A stretch of 64,000 nt of DNA. Origin: Chinchilla lanigera. Lineage: Eukaryota; Chordata; Mammalia; Rodentia; Chinchillidae. The notes under the pieces are model-generated. The model did not search any database, was not told the origin of the DNA, and worked only from the letters and a program-made list of their open reading frames with translations. The stretch is taken from NCBI RefSeq assembly GCF_000276665.1, contig NW_004955416.1:4412645-4476644 (forward strand). Direction: 5' to 3'. The position numbers and the translations under genes were made by a program. Positions 35,438 to 45,663 of this stretch are shown here, one piece after another (position 1 is the stretch's first letter; each line of letters opens with the position of its first letter).

Positions 35438-35804
35438 GTTATTTGATGTCATATGTTTATGCAAACTGAAGTTAAAACGTGAACTTTAAAGAAGCAGTGG
35501 TTTTGAAGGAGAAATAATTTGTGCACAGCAAAAAGACAAGGCAGATGGATCCTAAGGAACATAGGAGAAATTTCATCACCTATTGAGAGAAGGTAGTGCT
35601 TTAGGGAACCTTCATGTTTGGACGAGATCACGAATGTGAAGAGAACATTTGGAAACGACACTGCAGATATAGGAGAATTTGATGGTTACGGGCAATGGTC
35701 TATAATAGGCTGAGCGGAAAAGTCTGGATGTACAGCTAGGGGCTAGTGATGAAGCCAATTTAGAGAAAAAGTATAAATTTAAAGTATGAGGTGGGATCAA
35801 TAGA
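35438..35804. other. Unique sequence, no feature
   Basis: About 370 bp between an ID and mariner copy 2; nothing recognisable. Confidence 0.4.
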
Positions 35805-35806
35805 TA

Positions 35807-36317
35807 CAGTAAATGTTTAAATAAAAAATGTTATAGTGAAAGATGAATTGCTATAAATTCCCCTCAAAACACCCACTCTTCCTTAGAACACACTTATTCT
35901 GTCATTCTTGCCACTTTCTGAAGCTGATCTGGAAGTTTGTTTTTATGTCTTTATGAAGTGTGACAAAAAATACAATGAAAACCACTGCCAAGTACCATCC
36001 AATGGAAAAGTAGGTTCATAAAACATTACCATGTCCTCATCCCCCTTATTCACTAGATCTGACACCATGTGACTTCTGACTCTTCCCCAAAGTCAAAATG
36101 ACCAAGGGAGGTAAACACTTTGGATTGATTCAGGACATTGAGACTACTATGACAGTCCAACTAAAGACACTCATGAAATAAGACTCCCCCATTATTTCAG
36201 AAAGTGACAAGGATATGGGATAAGTGTGTTTGAAATGAGGAGGAGTATTTTGAGGGGAATTAATGGTAACATATTCTTTACTGTAATACATTTTTAAAAA
36301 ATTTAAACATTTCATTC
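35807..36317. mobile_element. Mariner-derived fold-back element, copy 2
   Basis: 511 bp between TA dinucleotides (35805-35806, 36318-36319). The left arm, read on the minus strand, carries the C-terminal signature (CTTCAGAAAGTGGCAAGAAT on that strand). The right arm, read forward, carries TTTCAGAAAGTGACAAGG and GGGATAAGTGTGTTTGAAA, that is, the same region in the opposite direction. The CACCATGTGACTTCTGACTC motif near 36062-36081 corresponds to the transposase region of the third catalytic Asp. Stops and frameshifts break all frames. It has the same length and layout as copy 3. Confidence 0.8.
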
Positions 36318-36319
36318 TA

Positions 36320-36624
36320 TTTGATGATCATACCTTGTATGTTCATCCATGTGGGATGTTTATTCTAATGGTAACTGAGGTGAGGGGGACATGAGATATG
36401 CTAGGTTTGGTTTTGGGAATAGGAATGACAGCCATTCAAGGGCTGCAGTGCTTAATCATGGCTAAGGCTGTGTTGATAACAGTTTCAACTCAAAATAATG
36501 AGCTCTAAGCCACATTGCACATTCCAGGAGGAAGAGGCAAACACACCACTGATATATCTTCCTTAGTGGGCCATAGTTTAAATGATCAGGTATACTAATT
36601 TTAAATAACTCATTGGGTGTGAGG
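36320..36624. other. Unique sequence, no feature
   Basis: About 300 bp with nothing recognisable. Confidence 0.4.
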
Positions 36625-36790
36625 GGAAGAACATGTGCCTTAGATCCAGAGACTGGCTCTAAAATTCTGGGCAACTTAAAATGTTATGCTATTAACTACT
36701 CTAGACATCACTGCAATCACCTATAACACGGAGATAATTTTGTTAGTTATGACTATTAGGAGAAATTATTCTTTTTCTGAACATATAAAG
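36625..36790 (+). repeat. Possible MIR remnant
   Basis: Weak MIR layout: GAGACTGGCTCTAAAATTCT, GGGCAACTTAAAATGTTATG, CACCTATAACACGGAGATAA and TTAGGAGAAATTATT. Low similarity. Confidence 0.4.
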
Positions 36791-38759
36791 GAACTGAAGT
36801 CTGTTAAAAACCCCTTTCTTCCTCTTTCTAATTCATTAAAACTTATGCCTTGATTTTTCACAAATAGTGACATATATGTGGGTAGGATGAATCAGGGAAA
36901 GGCTTGTGAGCTTGGAGTAGCTTCTCAGATACATGTCTCTCAGCTCACTGGCATCTGAAGGCCATGTGTTTTGATTAGACTGACTTTTGATGGCAAGCTG
37001 ATGTCTGTCTGTTGTAGCTGCTGAGCAAGATCTGTTTATTCATTTCCTTCCATACTTATTTCTCAACGGCAAATACTCAGAGATTTCAGTACTCTAGATA
37101 ATCTCTGCTGGAGAACTTTGAAACTCCAGTTGCAGCTGTAAATGCTATGATCACAGCAGTGCAAAGAATCTGTTGAATCCAAGGACTTTTAGTCCAAAGC
37201 AAGAAGTGAAGTTAAGAAGTGAATCATAAACATGTAGGGAGACAAGAGCTCATGTCTAAACTTATTGAACAAAGATGTTTCTTCCCTGAACACCTTGTGG
37301 GGACTCACTGGATTACTGCTTAACTCAGTCACCCTGGAAAAATGAGTAGGCACAAATCAATTCTGTTTTAAAAATGGGGTGATCACTTGGTTTATAGCTT
37401 TGTACTAGGTATTAAGCTAGAGACCAATAAAAGTTAGTAAGAGATATGACCCCAGCTTGAAGAAGGTTACAGTCTAGTGACCGACAATGGAATAATTTCC
37501 ACCCTGGTCACACTCAATAAATACTGAAAACCCACAGCAACAAGTGTGTCGTGGAAAAGGGACTGCTTCTACTTGTTCCTAGGATTCAACTCATTGTGCA
37601 AATTCAGAATCCAAGGAGGAGGGGCAAAAGAGCAAGGATATACTTAGACATTCTCGGAGATTAACTGGACCTGCAAGGGCTTGCTGAGTACAGAATAAAC
37701 TGACTTATTGCCTGTCATTCCTAATTCCGTGAGGGTATGTGTGTGTGTGTGTGCATGTGGGTATGTTACTGATATAAATTTGACTTCACAGAATTAGGCT
37801 CCTAAACACATCTTTATGTTTGTGATAAAGATATTTTTTACTACATTAGCATTTTATATGTGTGAACTTTTATAATTTCTCTTTGGTTCTATTCATGAAA
37901 ATTGGCTCATTTAATCTTCTGTATTCTGGAAATTGTAGGGTTGGTTGAGTTTACTTTTTTTTCAGTTGGCTGCCAGAAACCTCAGAGCCAAATTTATGGC
38001 CTATCTCTAACAAGTCTATACATTCTACACTACATTACTGCCTGCTTCCTTCCTGCAAAGCCGAATATGTTAATGAAACCATCATTCAATCAATCTATCA
38101 TTCAGTCATCCGTCATTTTCATAAACAGGAGGCTAATGGTTCAAAGTGCTTTGCAGCACCATGGAAAATGGGATCAGTAGACAAGCCTTTTTTGGCCCTT
38201 ATTAAATCTCTGTTAACCAAATTTAGAGTATAGGTACTTACCTGTATCCAAATTGGCTTCTGTAAAAATCTCAGGATCCTCCAACTGCTATTATACTTGC
38301 TTTCTTAGTAGACTAGAGTTAGGGTTTGAACTTTTTAGGATTCCAGCTGTATCCATTCTTTTTTCCAAAGGGCATGCTGGATTTCTGGAATTTGAATATT
38401 AAACTCTTCATGATTTTTCTGTAGCATTTGTATGTTTACTTGAGAATATATTCTAGGGCCTTTCTATATTACAGTTCCTGGTTGTTAATTCCATTACTTA
38501 AAAAAAAGAATTAAAAAGCTACAAAAGACATAGTATTATTAAATAAATACTAAGAAAATTTTAAATTTAGAAACCTAGATGTAAGCAGAAACCGCCATTT
38601 TTCCTATCAAGGAAAAAAAAATCATTGCTAATATTTTAATGCCTTTATCCATCCATGGACTCTTTTGGTAATTATTTTCATAGTTTGAGTGTTCTGTGAG
38701 TGTTAATTACCGTGCCACTGTAAATGTGTTCTCTGGATGATGAGATAAGCAACGCTTAA
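36791..38759. other. Unique sequence with short GT repeat
   Basis: About 2 kb without a gene. A (GT)n tract of about nine units lies at 37736-37752. The 92-codon frame at 37902-38180 shows no known motif. Nothing else is recognised. Confidence 0.45.
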
Positions 38760-38975
38760 GAGTGAAAACTGGAACATGACTGCCATTTCAATGCTGGCTT
38801 CTGGGTTATTGAGTTCGGCCTTTGGCAAGTTCTTCAACCATTTTATGCCTCAGTTTCTCATTTGTACAATAGGTGTGATGCTATCTACTTTACAAATTAT
38901 TATGAGCACTAAATAAGTTCTTGTGCGTGAAGCAGAACTGTGACTGGCACACAGAAAATGAACAATGAGTTTTAG
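38760..38975 (+). repeat. MIR SINE
   Basis: Clear MIR order: CTTTGGCAAGTTCTTCAACC, TGCCTCAGTTTCTCATTTGT, ACAATAGGTGTGATGCTATC, GAGCACTAAATAAGTTCTTG and GACTGGCACACAGAAAATGA. Confidence 0.85.
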
Positions 38976-39576
38976 CTAAGCAATGTTGGCAGTATTTCTC
39001 TATACTGTATTGGCAGGACTTTTTTTTCTGGACGTTTAAATACCTAAATTTTTGTTACAAAAGTTGAATTGCTTTGTTGCCAAAATGTTTGTTGCCAGAA
39101 AGACAGGGGAGATGAAAACTAGGAGCTACTCAATATTTTCATGTACGTATTTTACAGGAGATGTACATGAAATACAGTGTATGTATTCTACCCAGAAAGT
39201 ATGTTTTATTCTGGAGATTTGGGTATTTCATGGAACCCTGGGCCTGACTCTTCTAATAGATCAAATTATGGTTTACAATTCATGCTCCATCCTATCAGTG
39301 ATGAGAGATGAATTACAAGCCCACCAGTCACGTTGAGATGCCCAATTCCAATAAATGACTTGGTATACTAGTGAAAATTTAGGGGCAAACAGGTTTTTTG
39401 ATAATTTCCAGTGACCAAGTTACTTAAAGCATACAATAATAGATAGTAAATATATTCCTAATACATTTTTAAACTTTCTTTAACAAAATTCTACCCTCAG
39501 CATGGTATTCATGTAGTATAGGCCCTACATGAGAAATTCCATATGAGGCAGAGACATACATGATGTGATCATAATA
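38976..39576. other. Unique sequence, no feature
   Basis: About 600 bp. The 94-codon open frame at 39052-39336 has no recognisable domain and is probably a chance frame. Confidence 0.4.
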
Positions 39577-39578
39577 TA

Positions 39579-40083
39579 TGATCAATGTTTAAGTTTTAAA
39601 AATTATTGCAGTAATAGACACACTGGCATGAATCTGCCTCAAAATATTCTCCTTCACTTTGAACACACATAACCCAGTTTTCTTGCCACTTTCTGAAGCA
39701 GTTTTGGAATTTCTGTTTTCTGAGGGGCTTCAGAAATATGATGAATGCTGCTGCTGTGTGTGTTCTCCAAAGGAAAAGCATGCTTGTAAAAACACCATGT
39801 TGTGTGTCCTCCTCCACCTTCTCCACCAGATCTGGTACCATTCAACTTCTGGCTCATCTCCAAATTCAAAACGATTATTAAAGTAGACATTTGGAGTCAA
39901 TTTAGGACACTGAGGCAGGCATGATGGTGCAACTAAAGACAGTCATGAAAGAGGGCTTCCAGAACTGCTTCAGAAAGTGGCAAGAATGATGGGATAAGTG
40001 TGTTTGAAGAGTATCATGTGGGGTGTTAAAAGAAATGTGTCTTTTACTGTAATAGTTTTTTAAAGATTCAAACATTCACCATG
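39579..40083. mobile_element. Mariner-derived fold-back element, copy 3
   Basis: 505 bp between TA dinucleotides (39577-39578, 40084-40085). On the minus strand the left arm has an open frame (39596-39841) containing FQNCFRKWQENWVMCV and GEYFEAD, a typical mariner transposase C-terminus. The right arm, read forward, encodes the same region again (GCTTCAGAAAGTGGCAAGAA, GGGATAAGTGTGTTTGAAG), ending in the same terminal repeat. The centre has CTCCACCAGATCTGGTACCA and TTCAACTTCTGGC, the eroded region of the third catalytic Asp. An L1 later inserted in its right end. Confidence 0.85.
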
Positions 40084-40089
40084 TATCTT

Positions 40090-40780
40090 TTTTTTTTTTC
40101 CCCTGTGGTACGATATTTTTAATTCTTCTAGGAAGATATCCAGCAAAGGGAGAGCTGGGTCAAATGGAACCTCCAATCAAAGATTCTTGAGGAATCTCCA
40201 CACTGATTTCCACAGGGGTTACACCTATCTACAATCCTGCCTGAAGTGGAGAAGGGTTCCTTTTTCCCCACAGCTCTGCCAGCATGTGTTATTGACTGAT
40301 TTCTTGAGAATAGCCTTTATTTCCAGGATGAGATGGTATCTCAGGGTTGTTTCTTTTTTATTTTAAAAATAAAAGGAGGAAAACATTAACAGACAGACAA
40401 TCTTTAACAAAATAGCAAAAGAACAGTACAGATAATACAGAGTTACAAGGTGGTAGGAAATTAACAATGCTTGTTGTATTACATATTGATATCTTCAAAG
40501 TGGTTTCTCATGAAAACAGACAGAGACATGCAGTATTGATCAGTCAAGGACTCACTGACAGTTTCTTTCAGCAAAGAAATAGACAGTAGAACAACTATGT
40601 TAACTATCCTGTATATACATACATACAAAATTTCTCCTTCTTTCCCTTCTCTTTCCCCACATCCCAGTTGCCCTTTACCCAGACCTGCATGTGCAAGCAC
40701 AGCATTGTTTCACTAGTGTAAAACCCGAAAGAGTTAATTTAAACTAGGAGGTATGATAGACATTGTGAAATGATAGGAAA
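40090..40780 (-). mobile_element. Rearranged L1 insertion: 5' inversion plus extra 3' segment
   Basis: One insertion of about 690 bp bounded by an exact 14-bp duplication TCACCATGTATCTT (40076-40089 and 40781-40794). In L1 sense (minus) direction it consists of three parts. Part C (about 40780-40682) is 3'-UTR sequence in inverted orientation. Part B (about 40681-40355) is the L1 3' UTR in normal orientation up to its A-rich end. Part A (about 40352-40101) is an ORF2 C-terminal fragment in normal orientation, followed by a poly(A) tail, seen as the T run 40088-40099. ATTAAA (40118-40123 on the complement) sits about 18 nt before the tail. B and C meet at neighbouring 3'-UTR positions, as in twin-priming 5' inversion. 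A after B fits a 3' transduction of a downstream L1 fragment. Confidence 0.8.
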
Positions 40781-40794
40781 TCACCATGTATCTT

Positions 40795-41065
40795 GATCAC
40801 ATCTTTAGTTTCCTATCTCACAGAGGTGATCTAATCATGTATTTCTTAATTTTGGCATTCAGCAAATGTCAGTTTTGTTGTGCTTTGTTGTGGTATAATT
40901 TGCATTTTGGAAACACTTTCATGAATATGTAGATATGGTTCATTTTGGAGGAATTCAGCCAGCATTTGGGCACCACCAACTGAGGGAATTGTTACAAGCT
41001 TTCTTACTCTTTGGAAGAGTAGAGTGAACTACAGTTGAATTCAGATTTTCATCAGAAGCCAGTTG
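40795..41065. other. Unique sequence, no feature
   Basis: Short interval between the L1 insertion and a MaLR LTR; nothing recognisable. Confidence 0.4.
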
Positions 41066-41475
41066 TTTTAGTTACTTTTTCTCATTGCTCAAGCAAAATA
41101 TTCAACACCCAAATTTAAAGGAAGAAAGGTTTATTTAGCTCACAGTTTGTAGAGGTTTCAGTCCATAATGGGCTGGCTCCAAGGCAGGGTGGCATGCCAG
41201 ACAAGCATCACAGAGGAGAAAGAGTTCATGGTGGGCAGAAGGCAGCAAAGGTAGCAGACAGTAGCAAAGGTAGCCTTTTTCTGTCGCTTATGTCTAATCC
41301 AGTCTACCTGCACTTAGGAAGGGTAGCACTGACATCCTTAATCTTACCATCCTTAATCCTAGCATTGTACCATGAATCAGTCCCAGTATAACACAGTCTG
41401 GGTCCAGCCACTTCTGAAAAACCCCACTTATGGCTACATGATGCTGTGGGGACATCTAGACACAAGCCATGCATG
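41066..41475 (-). repeat. MaLR-type solo LTR, antisense
   Basis: Homologous to the LTRs at 47546 and (opposite strand) 50302: TTTTAGTTACTTTTTCTCAT, AAAGGAAGAAAGGTTTATTT, GGCTGGCTCCAAGGCAGGGT, GTCTGGGTCCAGCCACTTCT and GACATCTAGACACAAGCC. A small internal duplication of AGCAAAGGTAGC is present near 41245-41275. No internal coding region adjoins it. Confidence 0.8.
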
Positions 41476-41479
41476 ATCT

Positions 41480-41660
41480 GTAGAAACAGATGCAGAGAGA
41501 TGTGTTTTGAAATTTTGTAGGTCTGGGTTCCACTCTTGACTCACTGTGAGAACCTGGGGCATGTTATTTAGTTCTTTAGTTTTCTAGCTATATGATAGTA
41601 ATAATCATACTTGTCCTTAAGGATTTTTATACTAATCAAATGAGGTGGTGTATATTATGA
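41480..41660 (+). repeat. MIR SINE remnant
   Basis: GTCTGGGTTCCACTCTTGAC, ACTGTGAGAACCTGGGGCAT, TTAGTTTTCTAGCTATATGA and AGTAATAATCATACTTGTCC follow the MIR core in order. Confidence 0.7.
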
Positions 41661-43015
41661 AGCTTGCATTTATTTTGTGGTTATAGTTGCTATGTGTTTT
41701 ATAGACCAGGAATCTAGGAGCCATCAGTGGATGGTAACACAGTCCAGATGCTTTGCTCCTGTCTTGGCTTGCATGGCTCTGACAACTTCTCCAAACACAG
41801 CATGTTGTTTGCCTCACCAGGAAAGGTGGAGGGTTGGGTGGGAAACACCTTTTCCTAATGAGAAAAACAGGAGTCATGGATAAAAACCTAAAAACAGATT
41901 GGTTTTCATATCAGCATGTTTTTTGCTGGAATATTTATTTTTGATAGCTGCTGGATAATAAAAGCCTTTAAATATTTTAAACCTTCCTTGCCTTATTATT
42001 TCTCATTTATCACTTGATTGTCTGAATCAGTTCATCTTCAAACCCACCTCTGCCAATGTTCTATTCCTCGTACAGCTGCAGGCTGACACTATCATGGGGC
42101 CTCCCAAACCAGCTCCTTGTATATAGATGTTCCAAAAGAGAAGGTTATAGCTTAAATATCCTGAGATGAATTTAGGAAAGGAATGAGTATTGGAACATTA
42201 GGCTATGCAGTTGAAAATCCTTTCCTTTTTTTCTTGCTTCTTTTGATTTGATTGAAGATTAAACCTTAGTTTCCCCATCTCTAAAACAAGAAAATTTTCC
42301 CATCTTGCTATCTCCAAAGAATGTGCAGAATTTGAATGGTGAGTGGCTTCATCTTAGTAGTGAGAAAAGAACAAATTGCTCACTTAATAAATTGCCTGGC
42401 CACTTGGGTACTATTTAGTAGATTACCTTCTCCAGAGTGTTAAATGATAGTAAATGGTAAATGGCAGTAACTGGGAGAGTTAATGCAGCTTTGATCTCTT
42501 GAACTGCGACTCTGTAGTTTCCATCGAATGAGATGGAATTATTTCTTCCCTTTTATCTGAGGCCCAGTAAACCCTCCAAAAAGGAAGACAAAATTATGTA
42601 TTCCCATCTTGTGTGATCATTATAATAAAAGGGACGACATAACCTGCACATACATATATGCACATTGAAAGTGGCCATCATGAACTCCGTAAAAAATTCT
42701 CTAAAAAGTGCCATTTATCATTCAATTAATTAAATGTACTGTGTGCAAGAGTTTGCTCCAGATGCTGAAAGCAGACAGGGAAATATGGGAGACCCTGCCC
42801 TTTAGGTGCACACAGGTGGAGAACATCCTGTTTCGAGGCTCTGACTCTGAGATTCCTTTCAAAAGGCCTTATGATATGCCAGTTTGCACCAAAGAGTGTG
42901 CTGGTAAATGATGATGGAGTACGTTGGGCCTAGCAGATAACCAGGAGGTAGAAGAGATAAACCTTAAACTGGGATTTTTCTATAATCAGGAAGTGGTTAT
43001 GATAACACAGTAAAA
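41661..43015. other. Unique sequence, no gene seen
   Basis: About 1.35 kb without a supported feature. CTTAGTTTCCCCATCTCTAA near 42266 may be a scrap of another MIR. Confidence 0.4.
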
Positions 43016-43023
43016 AAGTATCT

Positions 43024-43084
43024 CAGTACCTGCCTGACAGGCACAGGGTTCTCAGTTTGATTCCCAGTACCAAAAAAAAAGAGC
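43024..43084 (+). repeat. 5'-truncated ID SINE
   Basis: Starts within the ID body (CAGTACCTGCCTGACAGGCA), continues GTTTGATTCCCAGTACC and ends in A(9). The duplication AAGTATCT at 43016-43023 and 43085-43092 abuts the truncated start, so the loss happened at insertion. The A box is absent. Confidence 0.8.
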
Positions 43085-43092
43085 AAGTATCT

Positions 43093-43849
43093 GTTATTAG
43101 TGGATAGCTTATAGCTGTGTTCTGTGTTGTGGAGGGCTATTCCTAAGAGGAATTACCAGGCTGAGGGCAAACCCTACTCTGTGCACTACTGAGCGACGTA
43201 TATCAGCTATAGTTCTATCTTTAGGTGATCAGAGCCACACCAGACATCCTTGCCATGGCCAATTGTCAGGCTCAGTCTGTAGGAAAAGCTGCATTTCCTA
43301 GAGCAAGCTGTGGTTCTTTATCAGTTACCCTATCAAGAATTTTCCACAGACTCTGTGAATCTCAAGTCACAGCTATTCCATAGTGGGCACTACCACACAC
43401 TGGGGGCTGGCAAAGCAAACAGGTCACTGGGAGAAGGAGGACACAGTTGAAGCTGATTTCTGGTAGAGACTCTAACTAGGAGCTGCTTCCAGTGTGTGTG
43501 AAGTATTCTAACTGGCAAACACTGTCAACTGATCCTAAAAAGTAATATATGCAGTAGAAAGAATGGAAATGCCAATGCACACACACAAATATATACATAA
43601 TAAATAATATGTAATCTTAGCAACTGCTTTGAAGATAACAATATGCGATATAATAATCATTGTTCATTTCCTATCATCTTGTTTTGAAATTCCGTATCTT
43701 TTTTTGTTGTATTTTTGTCTTTAAAAAATCCATGGGGAATGGGGGTCAGGGGAGGGTAAGGATAGAAAATGATCAAAATACAATATATACATATTGCATA
43801 TCAATTACATACAGTATATATTACATATACAGATTCTCCCAATGTAATT
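43093..43849. other. Unique sequence, no gene seen
   Basis: About 750 bp. A few TA-rich stretches near 43580-43620 and 43790-43840; otherwise nothing recognisable. Confidence 0.4.
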
Positions 43850-44270
43850 ATTACATATCACAAACATATACCAATAAAAAATCTAAAACTCAGTTCAACT
43901 ACCCAGAGATAACTACTTTTAAAATTTGATGTATTTTTCTTTTTATTTTCTAAATTGGAATCATATTGTATATTCAGTTTTGCAGACTGCTTTTGTTCAC
44001 TTAGCAGCATATTGAACACATTTTTCCTATGTAATTAAATATTCCTTGAAAACATTATTTTAAATTACTGGCCTATTTTTCTCTTATGGAGCATAAGCCT
44101 TTTTCCTACTTTCCTCTATGTAAATAAATATTCAGTGAATATTTTAATTTGTAAGAACCTTTGCCTATTATTTCTTGACAGTCTTAGAAATAGTGTTACT
44201 TATACAAAGAGTGTAATTTTTTAAGGGTTTAAACGTATTTTGCGAAGTTGTTCTTTGGAAAGATTTTAGC
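43850..44270 (-). repeat. Ancient L1-like 3' end, antisense
   Basis: ACTACCCAGAGATAACTACT, GGAATCATATTGTATATTCA, GCAGACTGCTTTTGTTCACT and TTTTTCCTATGTAATTAAAT match the antisense end of an old L1M-type family in order. Borders are approximate. Confidence 0.5.
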
Positions 44271-44689
44271 ACTGTGCATCGCCACAGATCACAGACCTTT
44301 CAGGAATGTTTCATAATTGACATTGATCTTAAGCAGCCTCCACTCAAGAAAGCAAAACAAGACAAAACAAAACAAAACGAAGCCCACACAATTAATTACT
44401 CTTTGCTTTACTTTTTCTTACTTTTAGAGCTCTTTTCCTTTCTAGAATGAGTTGGACAATATTGTATAGAGGAGATCTTAAATGGAAGACAATTGTACTT
44501 CTATTAGCAGTTGGTTAGATAGGATACAAACATACAATTTTATAGAGAAACACACATACATACACATATTGGGAAGTATCGTGTTATATCTAGAAATATT
44601 TTATATTCAGTCTAACCCAAGAGTAAGGAAAAAGCACATCTGTATAATCACATTCACTACTCATGTATATGTGTGATGATCTACATGAA

Positions 44690-45060
44690 AAATTGGTATG
44701 AAGTATTAGTGTAATTATGCAGACATCACACCAGTGTCATATACCACTAGGTCCAGTGTTGTGCATCAATACTATGGGCTCATACTCAGCATTTTACACC
44801 TTGTCTTGAGTAAATATGCTAAGAACACTTTTCCAATTTAAAGTCATTTTCATTTAACTAATTTTTAATGACCGTGTAGTGCTGTTTGAGGTTATGACAA
44901 AGTTTATTCCAGTAAACTCCATTGCTGGTCACTTAAACTAGTTTCAATGTTAGGCTATTACAGTCTTGCAGATAGTAATTTCTAACATCTTTAATTATTT
45001 TATTCAATTCCCACCAGTATAATTTACAGCCCTAAGAGCATATATGATTTTAATGTGTTT
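44690..45060 (-). repeat. Ancient L1-like 3' end, antisense, second fragment
   Basis: ATTTTTAATGACCGTGTAGT, TTATTCCAGTAAACTCCATT and CAATGTTAGGCTATTACAGT parallel the same family as the fragment to the left. It is separated by about 400 bp of AT-rich sequence with an (ACAAA)-rich patch at 44355-44380. Confidence 0.4.
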
Positions 45061-45207
45061 GAAGTTATTAGATGACAAACAGAAACAGCTTGGAAGGTTG
45101 TCTGAAAGCAGCTTTCAATGTGCGATGGTGACAGCATTCCACAAGAAAATAGGAGAAATTTGTAAAACATTAACTGTTGTTTTATCTTTTATATCTCATC
45201 TCTATTA

Positions 45208-45663
45208 GTTTTCTGGTGCCTTTCTAACAAATTACCAGTAACTCGGGTTAAAACAACAACCCTCTTGCAGTTTTTTTAGATCCGATTACTTGGAGCTACA
45301 GTCAAGGTGCTGGTCTGGCTCTGTTCCTTCCTCCAGGTTGCAGTAGGATCCGTTTCTTTGCCTTTTCCCAGTTTAAGAGGCTACCTGCATTCATTGTCTG
45401 TGCCCCCTTTCTCTCTTGCAAACTTGCAGAGGTGAGTCAAGTTCTCACATTGCATTACTCTGACCTCTTCTGTCTTCCTCTTCCATTTTAAAGATCCTTG
45501 CGATTATATTAAATGCACCTGGATAATCCAGGAAAATCTTCTCAACTCAGAATATATGACTTCATCACATCTGTGAAGTCCTTTTTACCATATAAGGCAA
45601 CACATTCCAGTTTCGGAAAATCAGATGTGGACCCATTCAGGAAGCATTATTCTGGCTAACACA
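45208..45663 (-). repeat. MLT1-type LTR, antisense
   Basis: Antisense MLT1 (ERVL-MaLR) layout: TTTCTGGTGCCTTTCTAACA, AATTACCAGTAACTCGGG, TCAAGGTGCTGGTCTGGCTC, GCACCTGGATAATCCAGGAA, CTTCATCACATCTGTGAAGT, CCATATAAGGCAACACATTC and ATTATTCTGGCTAACACA. Near complete, non-coding. Confidence 0.85.

Noticed and set aside
39596..39841. A functional transposase or DNA-binding protein
   Set aside because: Only the C-terminal end of a mariner transposase is present and the catalytic region is broken.
40090..40780. Three independent L1 fragments side by side
   Set aside because: One exact 14-bp target duplication bounds the whole, and part B meets part C at neighbouring 3'-UTR positions, so one event is simpler.
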